Below, piece by piece: positions 16,345 to 24,297 of a DNA stretch of 64,000 nucleotides. The stretch comes from JAJYRX01 sp041655275 (lineage in GTDB: Bacteria; Pseudomonadota; Gammaproteobacteria; Burkholderiales; Burkholderiaceae_B): contig JBBAFU010000015.1 of the NCBI GenBank assembly GCA_041655275.1, forward strand, positions 3,876-67,875, in the 5' to 3' direction. The notes beneath the pieces are model-generated. The model saw nothing but the letters and a program-made list of their open reading frames with translations, was not told the origin of the DNA and ran no database searches. Every line of letters begins with the position of its first letter. The first letter of the stretch is position 1. The position numbers and the translations under genes are program-made.

Positions 16345-16873
16345 AGCGCCCGGTGCGTGACCGGAGGCGGGCCGCCAGCCGGGTTACCAGCCAGGCAGAA
16401 ACGCCGGCGGTGCCCAGGGCGCCCAGCATGTCCATGGGGAAGTGCACGCCGACGAAGATGCGCGCCCAGGCAACGACGGCGGCGCACAGCAGCACGGCAA
16501 GGCCTGTCCGCGGCCACGCACCCCGCCACAGCACCAGGCCGCAGGAGAGCAGGACGGCCAGATGATTGCTGGGAAAGGAAGGCGTGGGTGCATGCGCCAG
16601 CCACTGGTACCCCAGATCGATCACGAAGGGCCGCGGCACGGGCATGGCCAGGCCGATCAGGTGGTTGACGCCCAGGGCGAGTGCGGCGGCCATGACGGCC
16701 TGGATCAGGCACAGGCGCTCCCGGCGCCCGCCGATGAACCACAGGCTCAGGAACAGCACGGGCAGCAGCAGGATGAGGCGCCGCGCAATGAGGACGCCGG
16801 CCTGCAAGGCCCAGGCCGGTGTGTCGGGGCCGGCGTTGAGCAACAGGAACAGTGACTGGTCAAAAGCGTTCAT
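16334..16873 (-). CDS. PAP2-family phosphatase (undecaprenyl-diphosphatase-like)
   Basis: This 179-residue membrane protein has the three phosphatase motifs of the PAP2 family: a first motif ending in PVPRPF, the middle motif FPSNH, and the third ARIFVGVHFPMDMLGA with the catalytic histidine. Six hydrophobic segments surround them. By similarity to BcrC/PgpB it probably dephosphorylates undecaprenyl pyrophosphate or another lipid phosphate at the periplasmic face. Exact substrate uncertain. Confidence 0.85.
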   Translation of the reverse strand: MNAFDQSLFLLLNAGPDTPAWALQAGVLIARRLILLLPVLFLSLWFIGGRRERLCLIQAVMAAALALGVNHLIGLAMPVPRPFVIDLGYQWLAHAPTPSFPSNHLAVLLSCGLVLWRGAWPRTGLAVLLCAAVVAWARIFVGVHFPMDMLGALGTAGVSAWLVTRLAARLRSRTGRFSR

Positions 16874-16980
16874 TGGGCATCCGGGGCATGGGCAAGACGG
16901 GCGTCAGACGATATCATGGAGCTGGATGCCGATGGTACCGTTCGCCGCCATTGCCGGATTGCCTTGCTCTGACTCTTGCC

Positions 16981-17448
16981 ATGACATACGCCGCGCTCAA
17001 GCTGATCCATGTGCTTTCCCTGCTCGTCTGGGTTGGGGGCATGCTGTTCGTGCACAGCTTTCTGCGCCCTGCGCTCAGGGTGTTGCCGGGCGAGCAGGCG
17101 CTGGTGCTCATGCATCAGGTGCTGCGCCGCTTCTTCATGGCCGTGGCGCCGGCCGCCGCCCTGGTGCTGCTCAGCGGCGTGTGGATGACGGGGCGTTCCG
17201 CCGGCATGGCTGCAAGGGCCGGCCTGCGTTTCGAGATGCCATGGTCATGGACGCTGATGATGGTGCTGGGCATGCTGATGGTGCTGGTTTTTGCCGGCGT
17301 GCGCCTGGGGCCCTACCGGCGTCTGGCGCAGGCCGTGGTGCGCCGGGACTGGGCCGCCGCTGCACCGGCGCTTGCACAGGTTCGCCGCTGGATGGTCTTC
17401 AATCTGGCACTCGGGCTGATCATCATCGTGCTGGTCGTCCTGGCGTGA
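16981..17448 (+). CDS. CopD-like four-helix membrane protein
   Basis: This 155-residue protein has four transmembrane segments. The N-terminal HVLSLLVWVGGMLFVHSFL is typical of the CopD domain, where helix histidines may bind copper or heme. The start at 16981 is the ATG directly before the first helix; upstream codons in the same frame read like non-coding sequence. No copA/copC partner is adjacent. A copper-related role is a family-based guess. Confidence 0.72.
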   Translation: MTYAALKLIHVLSLLVWVGGMLFVHSFLRPALRVLPGEQALVLMHQVLRRFFMAVAPAAALVLLSGVWMTGRSAGMAARAGLRFEMPWSWTLMMVLGMLMVLVFAGVRLGPYRRLAQAVVRRDWAAAAPALAQVRRWMVFNLALGLIIIVLVVLA

Positions 17449-17472
17449 TGGCTGCAGCCCCCCGGGCCGGTG

Positions 17473-18585
17473 TCAGAGGTCGTACAGCACCACCGAGCGT
17501 ATCGATTCCCCCGCGTTCATCAGATCGAAGCCTTCGTTGATGCGCTCCAGCGGCAGGCGGTGCGTGATCAGATCATCGATATTCAGCTTGCCGTCCATGT
17601 ACCAGTCAACGATGCGCGGCACGTCGGTGCGGCCGCGCGCGCCGCCAAAGGCCGTGCCTTTCCAGACGCGGCCGGTCACCAGCTGGAAGGGACGCGTGGA
17701 AATCTCGGCGCCCGCCTCGGCCACGCCGATGATGATGGATTGCCCCCAGCCGCGATGGCAGCACTCCAGCGCCTGGCGCATGACGTCGGTATTGCCGATG
17801 CATTCAAAGGAATAGTCGGCGCCGCCATCGGTCAGCTGGATGATGTGATCGACCACATTGTCCACTTCGCGCGGATTCACGAAATCCGTCATGCCGAACT
17901 GGCGGGCCATGGCTTCGCGTCCCGGGTTGATGTCCACACCGATGATGCGGTTGGCGCCCACCAGGCGTGCCCCCTGGATGACGTTCAGGCCGATGCCGCC
18001 CAGACCGAAGACGACGACGTTGGCACCGGTTTCCACCCGGGCGGTGAACAGTACGGCGCCCACGCCTGTGGTGACGCCGCAGCCGATGTAGCACACCTTG
18101 TCGAACGGCGCATCCGGGCGGATCTTCGCGACCGCGATCTCGGGCACGACGATGTGATTGGCAAACGTGGAAGTACCCATGTAGTGGTGCAGGGGCCGGC
18201 CGTTCAGGCTGAAGCGCGAGCTGCCGTCAGGCATCAGGCCCTTGCCCTGGGTGGCGCGGATGGCCGTGCACAGATTCGTCTTGCGCGACAGGCAGGACTT
18301 GCACTGGCGGCATTCCGGCGTATAGAGCGGGATGACGTGGTCGCCCGGCCTGACGGAGGTGACGCCCGGGCCCACATCCACGACGACGCCCGCGCCCTCA
18401 TGGCCCAGAATGGCCGGAAACAGGCCTTCCGGATCGGCGCCCGACAGCGTGTAATAGTCGGTATGGCAGATGCCGGTGGCCTTGAGCTCCACCAGTACCT
18501 CAAAGGCCCTGGGGCCTTCCAGGTCAACTTCCTCGATGGTGAGCGGCTCACCGGCTTTCCAGGCAATGGCGGCTTTGGTCTTCAT
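17473..18585 (-). CDS. frmA: S-(hydroxymethyl)glutathione dehydrogenase (class III alcohol dehydrogenase)
   Basis: This 370-residue zinc enzyme oxidises the glutathione adduct of formaldehyde and can also reduce S-nitrosoglutathione. The catalytic zinc region is CHTDYYTLSG followed by GHEGAGVV. The structural zinc cysteines sit in ECRQCKSCLSRKTNLC. The NAD-binding Rossmann motif is GLGGIGLNVIQGA. Length and sequence are characteristic of class III rather than other medium-chain ADHs. The start at 18585 follows CAAGGAGC. No frmR or frmB is next to it. It converges on the CopD-like gene. Confidence 0.95.
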   Translation of the reverse strand: MKTKAAIAWKAGEPLTIEEVDLEGPRAFEVLVELKATGICHTDYYTLSGADPEGLFPAILGHEGAGVVVDVGPGVTSVRPGDHVIPLYTPECRQCKSCLSRKTNLCTAIRATQGKGLMPDGSSRFSLNGRPLHHYMGTSTFANHIVVPEIAVAKIRPDAPFDKVCYIGCGVTTGVGAVLFTARVETGANVVVFGLGGIGLNVIQGARLVGANRIIGVDINPGREAMARQFGMTDFVNPREVDNVVDHIIQLTDGGADYSFECIGNTDVMRQALECCHRGWGQSIIIGVAEAGAEISTRPFQLVTGRVWKGTAFGGARGRTDVPRIVDWYMDGKLNIDDLITHRLPLERINEGFDLMNAGESIRSVVLYDL

Positions 18586-18666
18586 GATGCGGGCTCCTTG
18601 TGTTTCATGGGCGGGATGCGTCTGCCCCAATAGTAGCAAGCCGGCGCAGCAGCCGGTGACATGCGC

Positions 18667-18864
18667 TCAGGCGGCCTGCACCTGCAGCCAGATCATGGCA
18701 ATGGCCATCAGTGTGAAGTACACGGCAACACCGGCGCCCAGGCTGTGCAGCAGACGCTGCAGCCGGCCGCGATGCTGCGAGGCATGGCGCAGGCGCCCCG
18801 GCAGGCCGAAGCGCCAGGTGAGGGTGGCGCTCGCAATACCCAGAAGAATGAAGGCGAATTTCAT
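18667..18864 (-). CDS. Small two-helix membrane protein, unknown
   Basis: A 65-residue reading frame, MKFAFILLGIASATLTWRF at the start and AVYFTLMAIAMIWLQ near the end, has two hydrophobic segments flanking a basic middle (RLRHASQHRGRLQRLL). That composition is typical of genuine small membrane proteins and of no other frame here. An ATG three codons upstream (18873) is possible. I do not recognise the family. It lies between frmA and the divergent EamA transporter. Confidence 0.5.
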   Translation of the reverse strand: MKFAFILLGIASATLTWRFGLPGRLRHASQHRGRLQRLLHSLGAGVAVYFTLMAIAMIWLQVQAA

Positions 18865-18924
18865 CCGCGCCATTATACTGGCGGGTTCGTGCCTGGCATG
18901 GAAAACCTGACGGGGGAGGAAAGC

Positions 18925-19818
18925 ATGGAGCGCAAGCCGCTGGATGGCGGGGCCGCCGGTCTGATGGTGCTGTTGTGCGCGATCTGGGGCCTGCAACAGG
19001 TGGCCGTGAAAGTGGCGGCGCCCGCCCTTAACCCGGTATTGCAGATCGGCCTGCGCTCGCTGGTGGCCACCGGCCTGCTGTTGCTGGTCATGCACCTGCG
19101 TGGAAGCCCGCTCACGTTGCGCCATGTCAGCCTGCGTCCCGGCCTGGCCGCCGGCAGCCTGTTTGCCATTGAATTCCTGTTCGTGGCCTGGGGGCTCTTG
19201 TATACGACGGCCTCGCACATGGTGGTGTTCCTGTACATCACGCCGGTCTTCACGGCACTGGGTCTGCATTGGCGGGTGGCGGGCGAGCGGCTGGTGCGGC
19301 GCCAGTGGCTGGGCGTCACGTTTGCTTTCACGGGGCTGGTGGTCGCCTTTTCCGGCAGCCTGTTTCGCCTGGACGAATCCGGCGTGGCCCTGATGCTGCT
19401 GGGCGATGCCTTCGGCGTGCTTGCGGGCCTGCTGTGGGCGGCCACCACGGTGCTGATCCGCAGTACCAGCCTGTCCGAAGCGCCGGCGCCGCAGACCATG
19501 TTCTACCAGCTGGCCATGGCCGGTATTTTCCTGAGCGTTGTCGGTGCATTGTTCTTTCAGGACGGCCGCGTGGTCATGACGCCCATCGCCTGGCTGAGCA
19601 TGGCTTATCAGACCGTCATCGTCGGCTTTGCCAGCATGCTGACCTGGTTCTGGCTGCTGCGCCGCTACCTGGCCTCGCGCATGTCGGTATTCACCTTTCT
19701 GACGCCGCTGTTCGGCGTGGCCTTTGGTGTCTGGCTGCTGGACGATCCGCTGGACCCGGCGTTTCTGGCGGGTGCCATCCTTGTGTGCCTGGGCATCGTG
19801 CTCGTCAACCGGCGCTGA
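18925..19818 (+). CDS. EamA/DMT-family transporter
   Basis: This 297-residue inner-membrane protein has about ten hydrophobic segments arranged as two EamA repeats, the first from AIWGLQQVAVKVAAP and the second from GLLWAATTVLIRS. Such permeases usually export amino acids or metabolites. The start at 18925 has a very strong GGGGGAGGA ribosome site; an in-frame ATG at 18898 lacks one. Its last 14 bases overlap the end of the convergent large regulator gene. Substrate unknown. Confidence 0.88.
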   Translation: MERKPLDGGAAGLMVLLCAIWGLQQVAVKVAAPALNPVLQIGLRSLVATGLLLLVMHLRGSPLTLRHVSLRPGLAAGSLFAIEFLFVAWGLLYTTASHMVVFLYITPVFTALGLHWRVAGERLVRRQWLGVTFAFTGLVVAFSGSLFRLDESGVALMLLGDAFGVLAGLLWAATTVLIRSTSLSEAPAPQTMFYQLAMAGIFLSVVGALFFQDGRVVMTPIAWLSMAYQTVIVGFASMLTWFWLLRRYLASRMSVFTFLTPLFGVAFGVWLLDDPLDPAFLAGAILVCLGIVLVNRR

Positions 19819-22800
19819 GGCCGCCGGCACCCGCCGCCATTTCGGCGAGCTGCGCACGATAGAAACCTTCGCCCACGGCATCGGCGGCGGCCAGGCCGTC
19901 GGCAATGGCCTGCTGCAGGGCTTCAGGCTGTTCGAGGAAACCACAGGCCTGGGCAAGCAGGAAATAGCCGAGGCTGAGGATGCTGGGCATGCTGCGCTCC
20001 AGCTGCGGGAGCGCATGACGGATGATCTGCAGTCCCTGGTGCTTGCCGCGCTGCGCCGCCCGCCAGCCGGTGAGCAGGGCGTGGCTCCCCGTCCAGAGTG
20101 CCATGTCATGACGGCGCGCCAGCCGGCCCAGTTCCGCGTTCAGCGCGTCCACACGCTGCGGCCTGGCCTGCAGTACACCCAGCATGGCGCCGAAGGCCAG
20201 TGCCATGCACTGGTTGTGCGGGCTGTTCAGGTTTCGCACCAGCGCAAGACAGCGGCGGTGCGCCCGGTCGGCCTGCTGCATGTGCCCGAGCCGGGCCCAG
20301 GCCCATGATTCATGCGCCAGGGCGCAGACATGGGGGTGGATGGTATGGGGCGATGCGTCGACATCGCCTTCGTCGTCGACGGACTGTTGGGACAGGCTGG
20401 CACCCGCATGGGTGACGGCGTCGTCGAGCCGGTTGCGCCACAGGGCAATATTGGCAAGGGCGCTGTATGCCTGCGCCAGCAGGCCGGCCTGTCCCGACTG
20501 TTTTGCCAGTGACAGCAGTGCTTCGGCGAGCTTGCCTGACTGGATGAAGTTGGACCCGGGCCGCGAGCTCGACACGAACCACAGGCCCAGCGCTGCATGG
20601 AAGCGCCGGGCCGGCGGCGTGTCTGCGTCGCACAGCGCCCAGGCGCGCTCATGGATGTCAATCGCCTGTGCCGAGCCGTAGCCATGCCAGGCCAGCAGGA
20701 CCTGGCCCAGCGGCAGCAGTATGGACAGCTCCAGTGCCTGGCGCGCGGGATTGGACTGCAGCTCGGCCACCAGCGCCAGGGCTTTTTCAAAGTGTGCGCC
20801 GGCCTGTGCAAAGGCGGAAAGGTGCTGCGCCTGCAGTCCGGCCATACGCCACCAGCCCACGGCGGACAGCAGGCTGCCCGCCGCCTCGTAATGCTGGGCC
20901 ACTTTTACCGGGTGCTGGCGGGCGCGCACGGGATAGTCGCGGCACAGTGTCTGGGCAATCTGCAGGTGGGCTTCTTCGCGATCCGACACCATTTGCGAGT
21001 TGTAGACCACTTCCTGCAGCAGGCGATGCTGGAATTGCCAGATGTCTGCGTCGTGCGGATGGCGCACCAGCAACTGGGCCTGGGCGAGTCTGGCGAGGTG
21101 CGAGGCCAGGGTCTCTTCATCCAGCGCACACACCCGTGCCAGCAGGGCGGGGGAAATATCCTCGCCTATGGTCGCCGCCACCTGGAGCGTGCGCAGGGCT
21201 TCGGGCGCGCTGTCGATGCGTGCCAGCAACAGATAGTTGAGCGTAGGCGGCAGGCCGGGGGCGTGCGCGGGATCTCGGGCGGCCGCGACGGCGAGCTCGT
21301 GCGCGTACAGTGGAATGCCGTCGGCACGCTCGACGATGGCGGCAATGACGGCGGGGTCCAGCGCGGGCGCGATCCGGCGCACCATATCACGGATGGCTTC
21401 CGGGGGCAGCGGCTGCAGATCCAGGGCCTGTACCGTTTCCGGCCAGGGCGGCGCCCAGCGCGCTTCGGCGCTCATCAGGAACAGGACCGGAATGTCACCC
21501 ATGTTGCGGATGACGGCCTGCAGCACTTCCAGGGTGAAGGAATCCGCCCATTGCACTTCTTCGATGATGAACAGCAGGGGCTGCTGCGTGGCCAGCTCGC
21601 GGATGACGGCGGGTATCGTGGCTGATACCTGTTGCGGATGCAGGCGTGCGGGCACGGTGTCGTCGGTACATTGCACGTCGGTCAGCAATGCTTCCAGCAT
21701 GGCCATCATTTCATCGCGCAGCGACGGGTATCGGGCATCCACATAGGCGACCATGCGTGCCCGGCGCGCTGCGGCATCGTCCTCATCGGCAAAGCCGCAG
21801 AGTGATTCGAACAGGGCCACAAAGGGGTAGAGCGGTGTGTGGCGCTGGTCTGCGCGGCACTGCAGGCGGCGTATGAGCGCGTTCTGCGGATAGGTGATGG
21901 CGCAGGCGGCATGCATCAGATGCGTCTTGCCCAGGCCCGTACCTCCACGTATCAGCACGGCCCGGCCCTTGCCGGCGCAGGCCGCCCGCCACTGGAGGCG
22001 TAAGGCCGCCATTTCGGCATCGCGCCCCAGCAGGGGTGTGCAATGGCGGTGAAAGGCGTCAGCCAGGCCGGGGGCGGCCACACCTTCCAGACGCCAGGAA
22101 GGTGCCAGCGGTTCGTTGCCGGACTGCGCCGGCGCGGCGTGCAGCCTGAAGCGCGTGTGCAGCAGATCATGGCTGGCGGCGTCGATGAGGATGTCACCGG
22201 ATACGGACCGGCGACACAGCTGCATTGCGCTGCGCGATGCCGTGCCGTCCAGATCGGGCACGCCCGGGTCGGTGCCGGCGATGATGGGTGCGGTGCACAG
22301 GCCGGCATGGAAATCGAAGCGGGGCGCCAGGGTTTCCTGCAGGCTCAGGATAGCGAGGGCCGCCTGTTCGCCGGCATCCTGACTCGCCAGCGGGTATCCG
22401 AAATACGCCAGCAGACAGCTGCCGTGGCCCGATGTCACATGCCCGCCGTGGCGACGCAGGCATTCGGCGGCGCCCAGTCGGGCCAGCGCCAGCGCTTCCA
22501 GCGTTTCTTCGCGAAGCGTGCCCTTTGCTTCAAGATAACAGCACAGCACACTGGCCAGGCGCCGCCCGGGCCGCAGGGTCTGGCCGTCAGGCAGGCTGAG
22601 CCCGAGGCTGCCCGTGCCCTGTTCGCGCAGGGTATTGAGCACGGCGCGCGTTGCCGGCAAGGGCTCAAGGCCGAATTCCTCCAGCAGGCGGTTGCGCAGA
22701 TGCTGGTACCAGGCGATGGCTTCCGCCTGCTGGCCGGCGCGTGCCAGCAGCTGCATATAGTCGCGGTGCAGGTTCTCGTTCCAGGGGCGCAGTGCAATCG

Positions 22801-23419
22801 CCTTGCGGGCATGGCCCAGGGCGGCCTGCCAGTCGCGCGCCTCGGTGCTTTCTGTGCGTAGCGTCTCGGCCAGCGACAGCGCGCATGTGGTCAGCCGCTC
22901 GCGCAGTTCGTCGCGCCAGCGCTCGAAGTCCACGTTGTCGGGCAGCTCAAGTCCGGCCAGAAACTCGCCCTGATGCAAGGCCAGCCCCTCGCGCATGCGG
23001 GCAAGCTCGTGGCGACAGGGCGGGCGCGCGGGCGTCTGCGGGCAGCGGGCGCAGGGCTGTTGTGCGTCGCTCATGGCCTGCGCGTCAACCCAGAGTGCGA
23101 CCGTCTTGTGGACATGGACGGTGTCGCGCGTCGTTTCGAGCACTGCAGGCGCGTGCGGGCCGAGGGTGCGCCGCAGCTGGTGCAGCGTCTGGCGAAGGTT
23201 GTTGCGCGCGCTGTCGATGGCCAGGTCGGGCCAGAACAGGCTCGCCAGATGTTCCCGCGGGAAGGTGCGCGCCCCTTCCATGACCAGATAGGCCAGCAGT
23301 GCCCTGGCCTTGCGGTGCAGTGCCGTCGTCACGGCATCACCACTGTGATGCAGCTCAAAGCCGCCCAGCAGCGTCAGGCGCAAGTCCGCTTCGGGCGAAA
23401 GTTCGGGGCCGGTATCCAT
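19805..23419 (-). CDS. Giant BTAD/SARP-type regulator with cyclase-like, AAA ATPase and TPR domains
   Basis: This 1204-residue cytoplasmic protein has four parts. Residues about 12-110 form a winged-helix DNA-binding domain (LTLLGGFELHHSG, then DSARNNLRQTLHQLRR). Residues about 130-270 are the bacterial transcriptional activation domain with helical repeats. Residues about 285-430 resemble a class III cyclase domain, but the metal-binding aspartate position reads CCYLEAKGT and the second site reads SGHGSCLLAYFG, so it looks catalytically dead. Residues about 462-800 are an AAA/STAND ATPase with Walker A GGTGLGKT at 492-499 and Walker B LLFIIEE at 615-621. The rest is TPR-like. Such proteins activate transcription in response to ligands or partners. 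It is divergent from the CsgG-like operon, so I infer that it controls it. Confidence 0.85.
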   Translation of the reverse strand: MDTGPELSPEADLRLTLLGGFELHHSGDAVTTALHRKARALLAYLVMEGARTFPREHLASLFWPDLAIDSARNNLRQTLHQLRRTLGPHAPAVLETTRDTVHVHKTVALWVDAQAMSDAQQPCARCPQTPARPPCRHELARMREGLALHQGEFLAGLELPDNVDFERWRDELRERLTTCALSLAETLRTESTEARDWQAALGHARKAIALRPWNENLHRDYMQLLARAGQQAEAIAWYQHLRNRLLEEFGLEPLPATRAVLNTLREQGTGSLGLSLPDGQTLRPGRRLASVLCCYLEAKGTLREETLEALALARLGAAECLRRHGGHVTSGHGSCLLAYFGYPLASQDAGEQAALAILSLQETLAPRFDFHAGLCTAPIIAGTDPGVPDLDGTASRSAMQLCRRSVSGDILIDAASHDLLHTRFRLHAAPAQSGNEPLAPSWRLEGVAAPGLADAFHRHCTPLLGRDAEMAALRLQWRAACAGKGRAVLIRGGTGLGKTHLMHAACAITYPQNALIRRLQCRADQRHTPLYPFVALFESLCGFADEDDAAARRARMVAYVDARYPSLRDEMMAMLEALLTDVQCTDDTVPARLHPQQVSATIPAVIRELATQQPLLFIIEEVQWADSFTLEVLQAVIRNMGDIPVLFLMSAEARWAPPWPETVQALDLQPLPPEAIRDMVRRIAPALDPAVIAAIVERADGIPLYAHELAVAAARDPAHAPGLPPTLNYLLLARIDSAPEALRTLQVAATIGEDISPALLARVCALDEETLASHLARLAQAQLLVRHPHDADIWQFQHRLLQEVVYNSQMVSDREEAHLQIAQTLCRDYPVRARQHPVKVAQHYEAAGSLLSAVGWWRMAGLQAQHLSAFAQAGAHFEKALALVAELQSNPARQALELSILLPLGQVLLAWHGYGSAQAIDIHERAWALCDADTPPARRFHAALGLWFVSSSRPGSNFIQSGKLAEALLSLAKQSGQAGLLAQAYSALANIALWRNRLDDAVTHAGASLSQQSVDDEGDVDASPHTIHPHVCALAHESWAWARLGHMQQADRAHRRCLALVRNLNSPHNQCMALAFGAMLGVLQARPQRVDALNAELGRLARRHDMALWTGSHALLTGWRAAQRGKHQGLQIIRHALPQLERSMPSILSLGYFLLAQACGFLEQPEALQQAIADGLAAADAVGEGFYRAQLAEMAAGAGGLSAG

Positions 23420-23436
23420 GAGGTCTGTCTCTTGTT

Positions 23437-23489
23437 TTTACGATGTCGTCATTTTGGCTAACGATCAGCTTACGGGGCAAGTTTACGAT
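23437..23489. promoter_or_regulatory. Three ACGAT direct repeats in the divergent promoter region
   Basis: The 148-bp gap between the regulator and the secretion operon has ACGAT at 23440-23444, 23461-23465 and 23485-23489, all in the same orientation. The first and third are the longer TTTACGAT. Spacings of 21 and 24 bases are close to two helical turns. SARP-type regulators bind direct repeats spaced by whole helical turns, so these could be operator sites. The evidence is only pattern and position. Confidence 0.3.
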
Positions 23490-23567
23490 ACTTTTCAATG
23501 TTTCAATTGGCGACCGCAGGAATGCGGCGCGCTGGCGTTGCCAGAGTGATCACAAAGGACAATGGTT

Positions 23568-24260
23568 ATGAGAAGACATGTCATCATAGTAGCGTGTCGG
23601 CTGGCCCTGGGGGCGGGCATGCTTGCCGCCGCACCCCTGGCCCAGGCCCAGGTGTGGGCGATAGAAGGCCTGCCCTGGCAGTTCCAGACATCGGCCGACA
23701 AGGCCAACAAGGCGGTGGTGCTGGACATGATGGAGCGCAAGAAAGGCGGTTATTACGACTCCTTCAAGGCAAACTACTACACCACCAACAATACCTATAT
23801 CCGGCGCCAGTACAACTGTGGCCAGAATGCAACAGCCACCGGCTCGGCATCCGAAAGCGGCCAGGAATCCCGCGTGTCTTCGCCATCCACGCGCAACCAG
23901 AGCGGCAATTATCTGGATTCCACCGGCAATATCAGTGATACCGGCCCGCTCGAGAACACCAGTCCACGTGCTCGCGTGGGCGATACCGGCAATGTGGCAC
24001 CCGGGGGCACCGGCACGGGTAGCGCCGTGGGCGCGGGCATGGTCTCGGCCGACACGACGCAGGACAACAGCGGTGCCATCGTGTCCAGGGTGCGCAGCTC
24101 GCCCAGCAGCGCGCGCTCGGCACCCATCAATGCCAGCCAGGGTCGCAGCTGGCAGAACATGGATATCGACCAGACGAATACCGGCACACAGGTGGCGCGT
24201 GTTGAAGGCAGCACGGCGTGTGACTTCGCGGTCGGCAGCGGGGGGGCGGCCTTGAACTAG
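23568..24260 (+). CDS. Small secreted protein of a CsgG/Hfa-like operon
   Basis: This 230-residue protein starts with a Sec signal peptide (MRRHVIIVACRLALGAGML, then APLAQAQ). The mature part is rich in S, T, N, G and Q. Three stretches, NQSGNYLDST, TTQDNSGAIVSRV and DIDQTNTGTQVARV, carry the same Q-x-N-x-G type motif that recurs through the large repeat protein two genes downstream. Two cysteines (YNCGQN and TACDF) could form a disulfide. By position and motif it may be a minor subunit, nucleator or anchor, like small partners in curli or holdfast-anchor operons. The start at 23568 was chosen for spacing from AAAGGA; 23562 is also possible. Confidence 0.75.
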   Translation: MRRHVIIVACRLALGAGMLAAAPLAQAQVWAIEGLPWQFQTSADKANKAVVLDMMERKKGGYYDSFKANYYTTNNTYIRRQYNCGQNATATGSASESGQESRVSSPSTRNQSGNYLDSTGNISDTGPLENTSPRARVGDTGNVAPGGTGTGSAVGAGMVSADTTQDNSGAIVSRVRSSPSSARSAPINASQGRSWQNMDIDQTNTGTQVARVEGSTACDFAVGSGGAALN

Positions 24261-24297
24261 GCCCGGCATTCAAGCAATGACAAGAAGTGGAACCATC

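Noticed and set aside
18667..20109. A 480-codon minus-strand frame covering the EamA transporter
   Set aside because: Only its last 65 codons look like a real membrane protein; the rest is antisense to the transporter.
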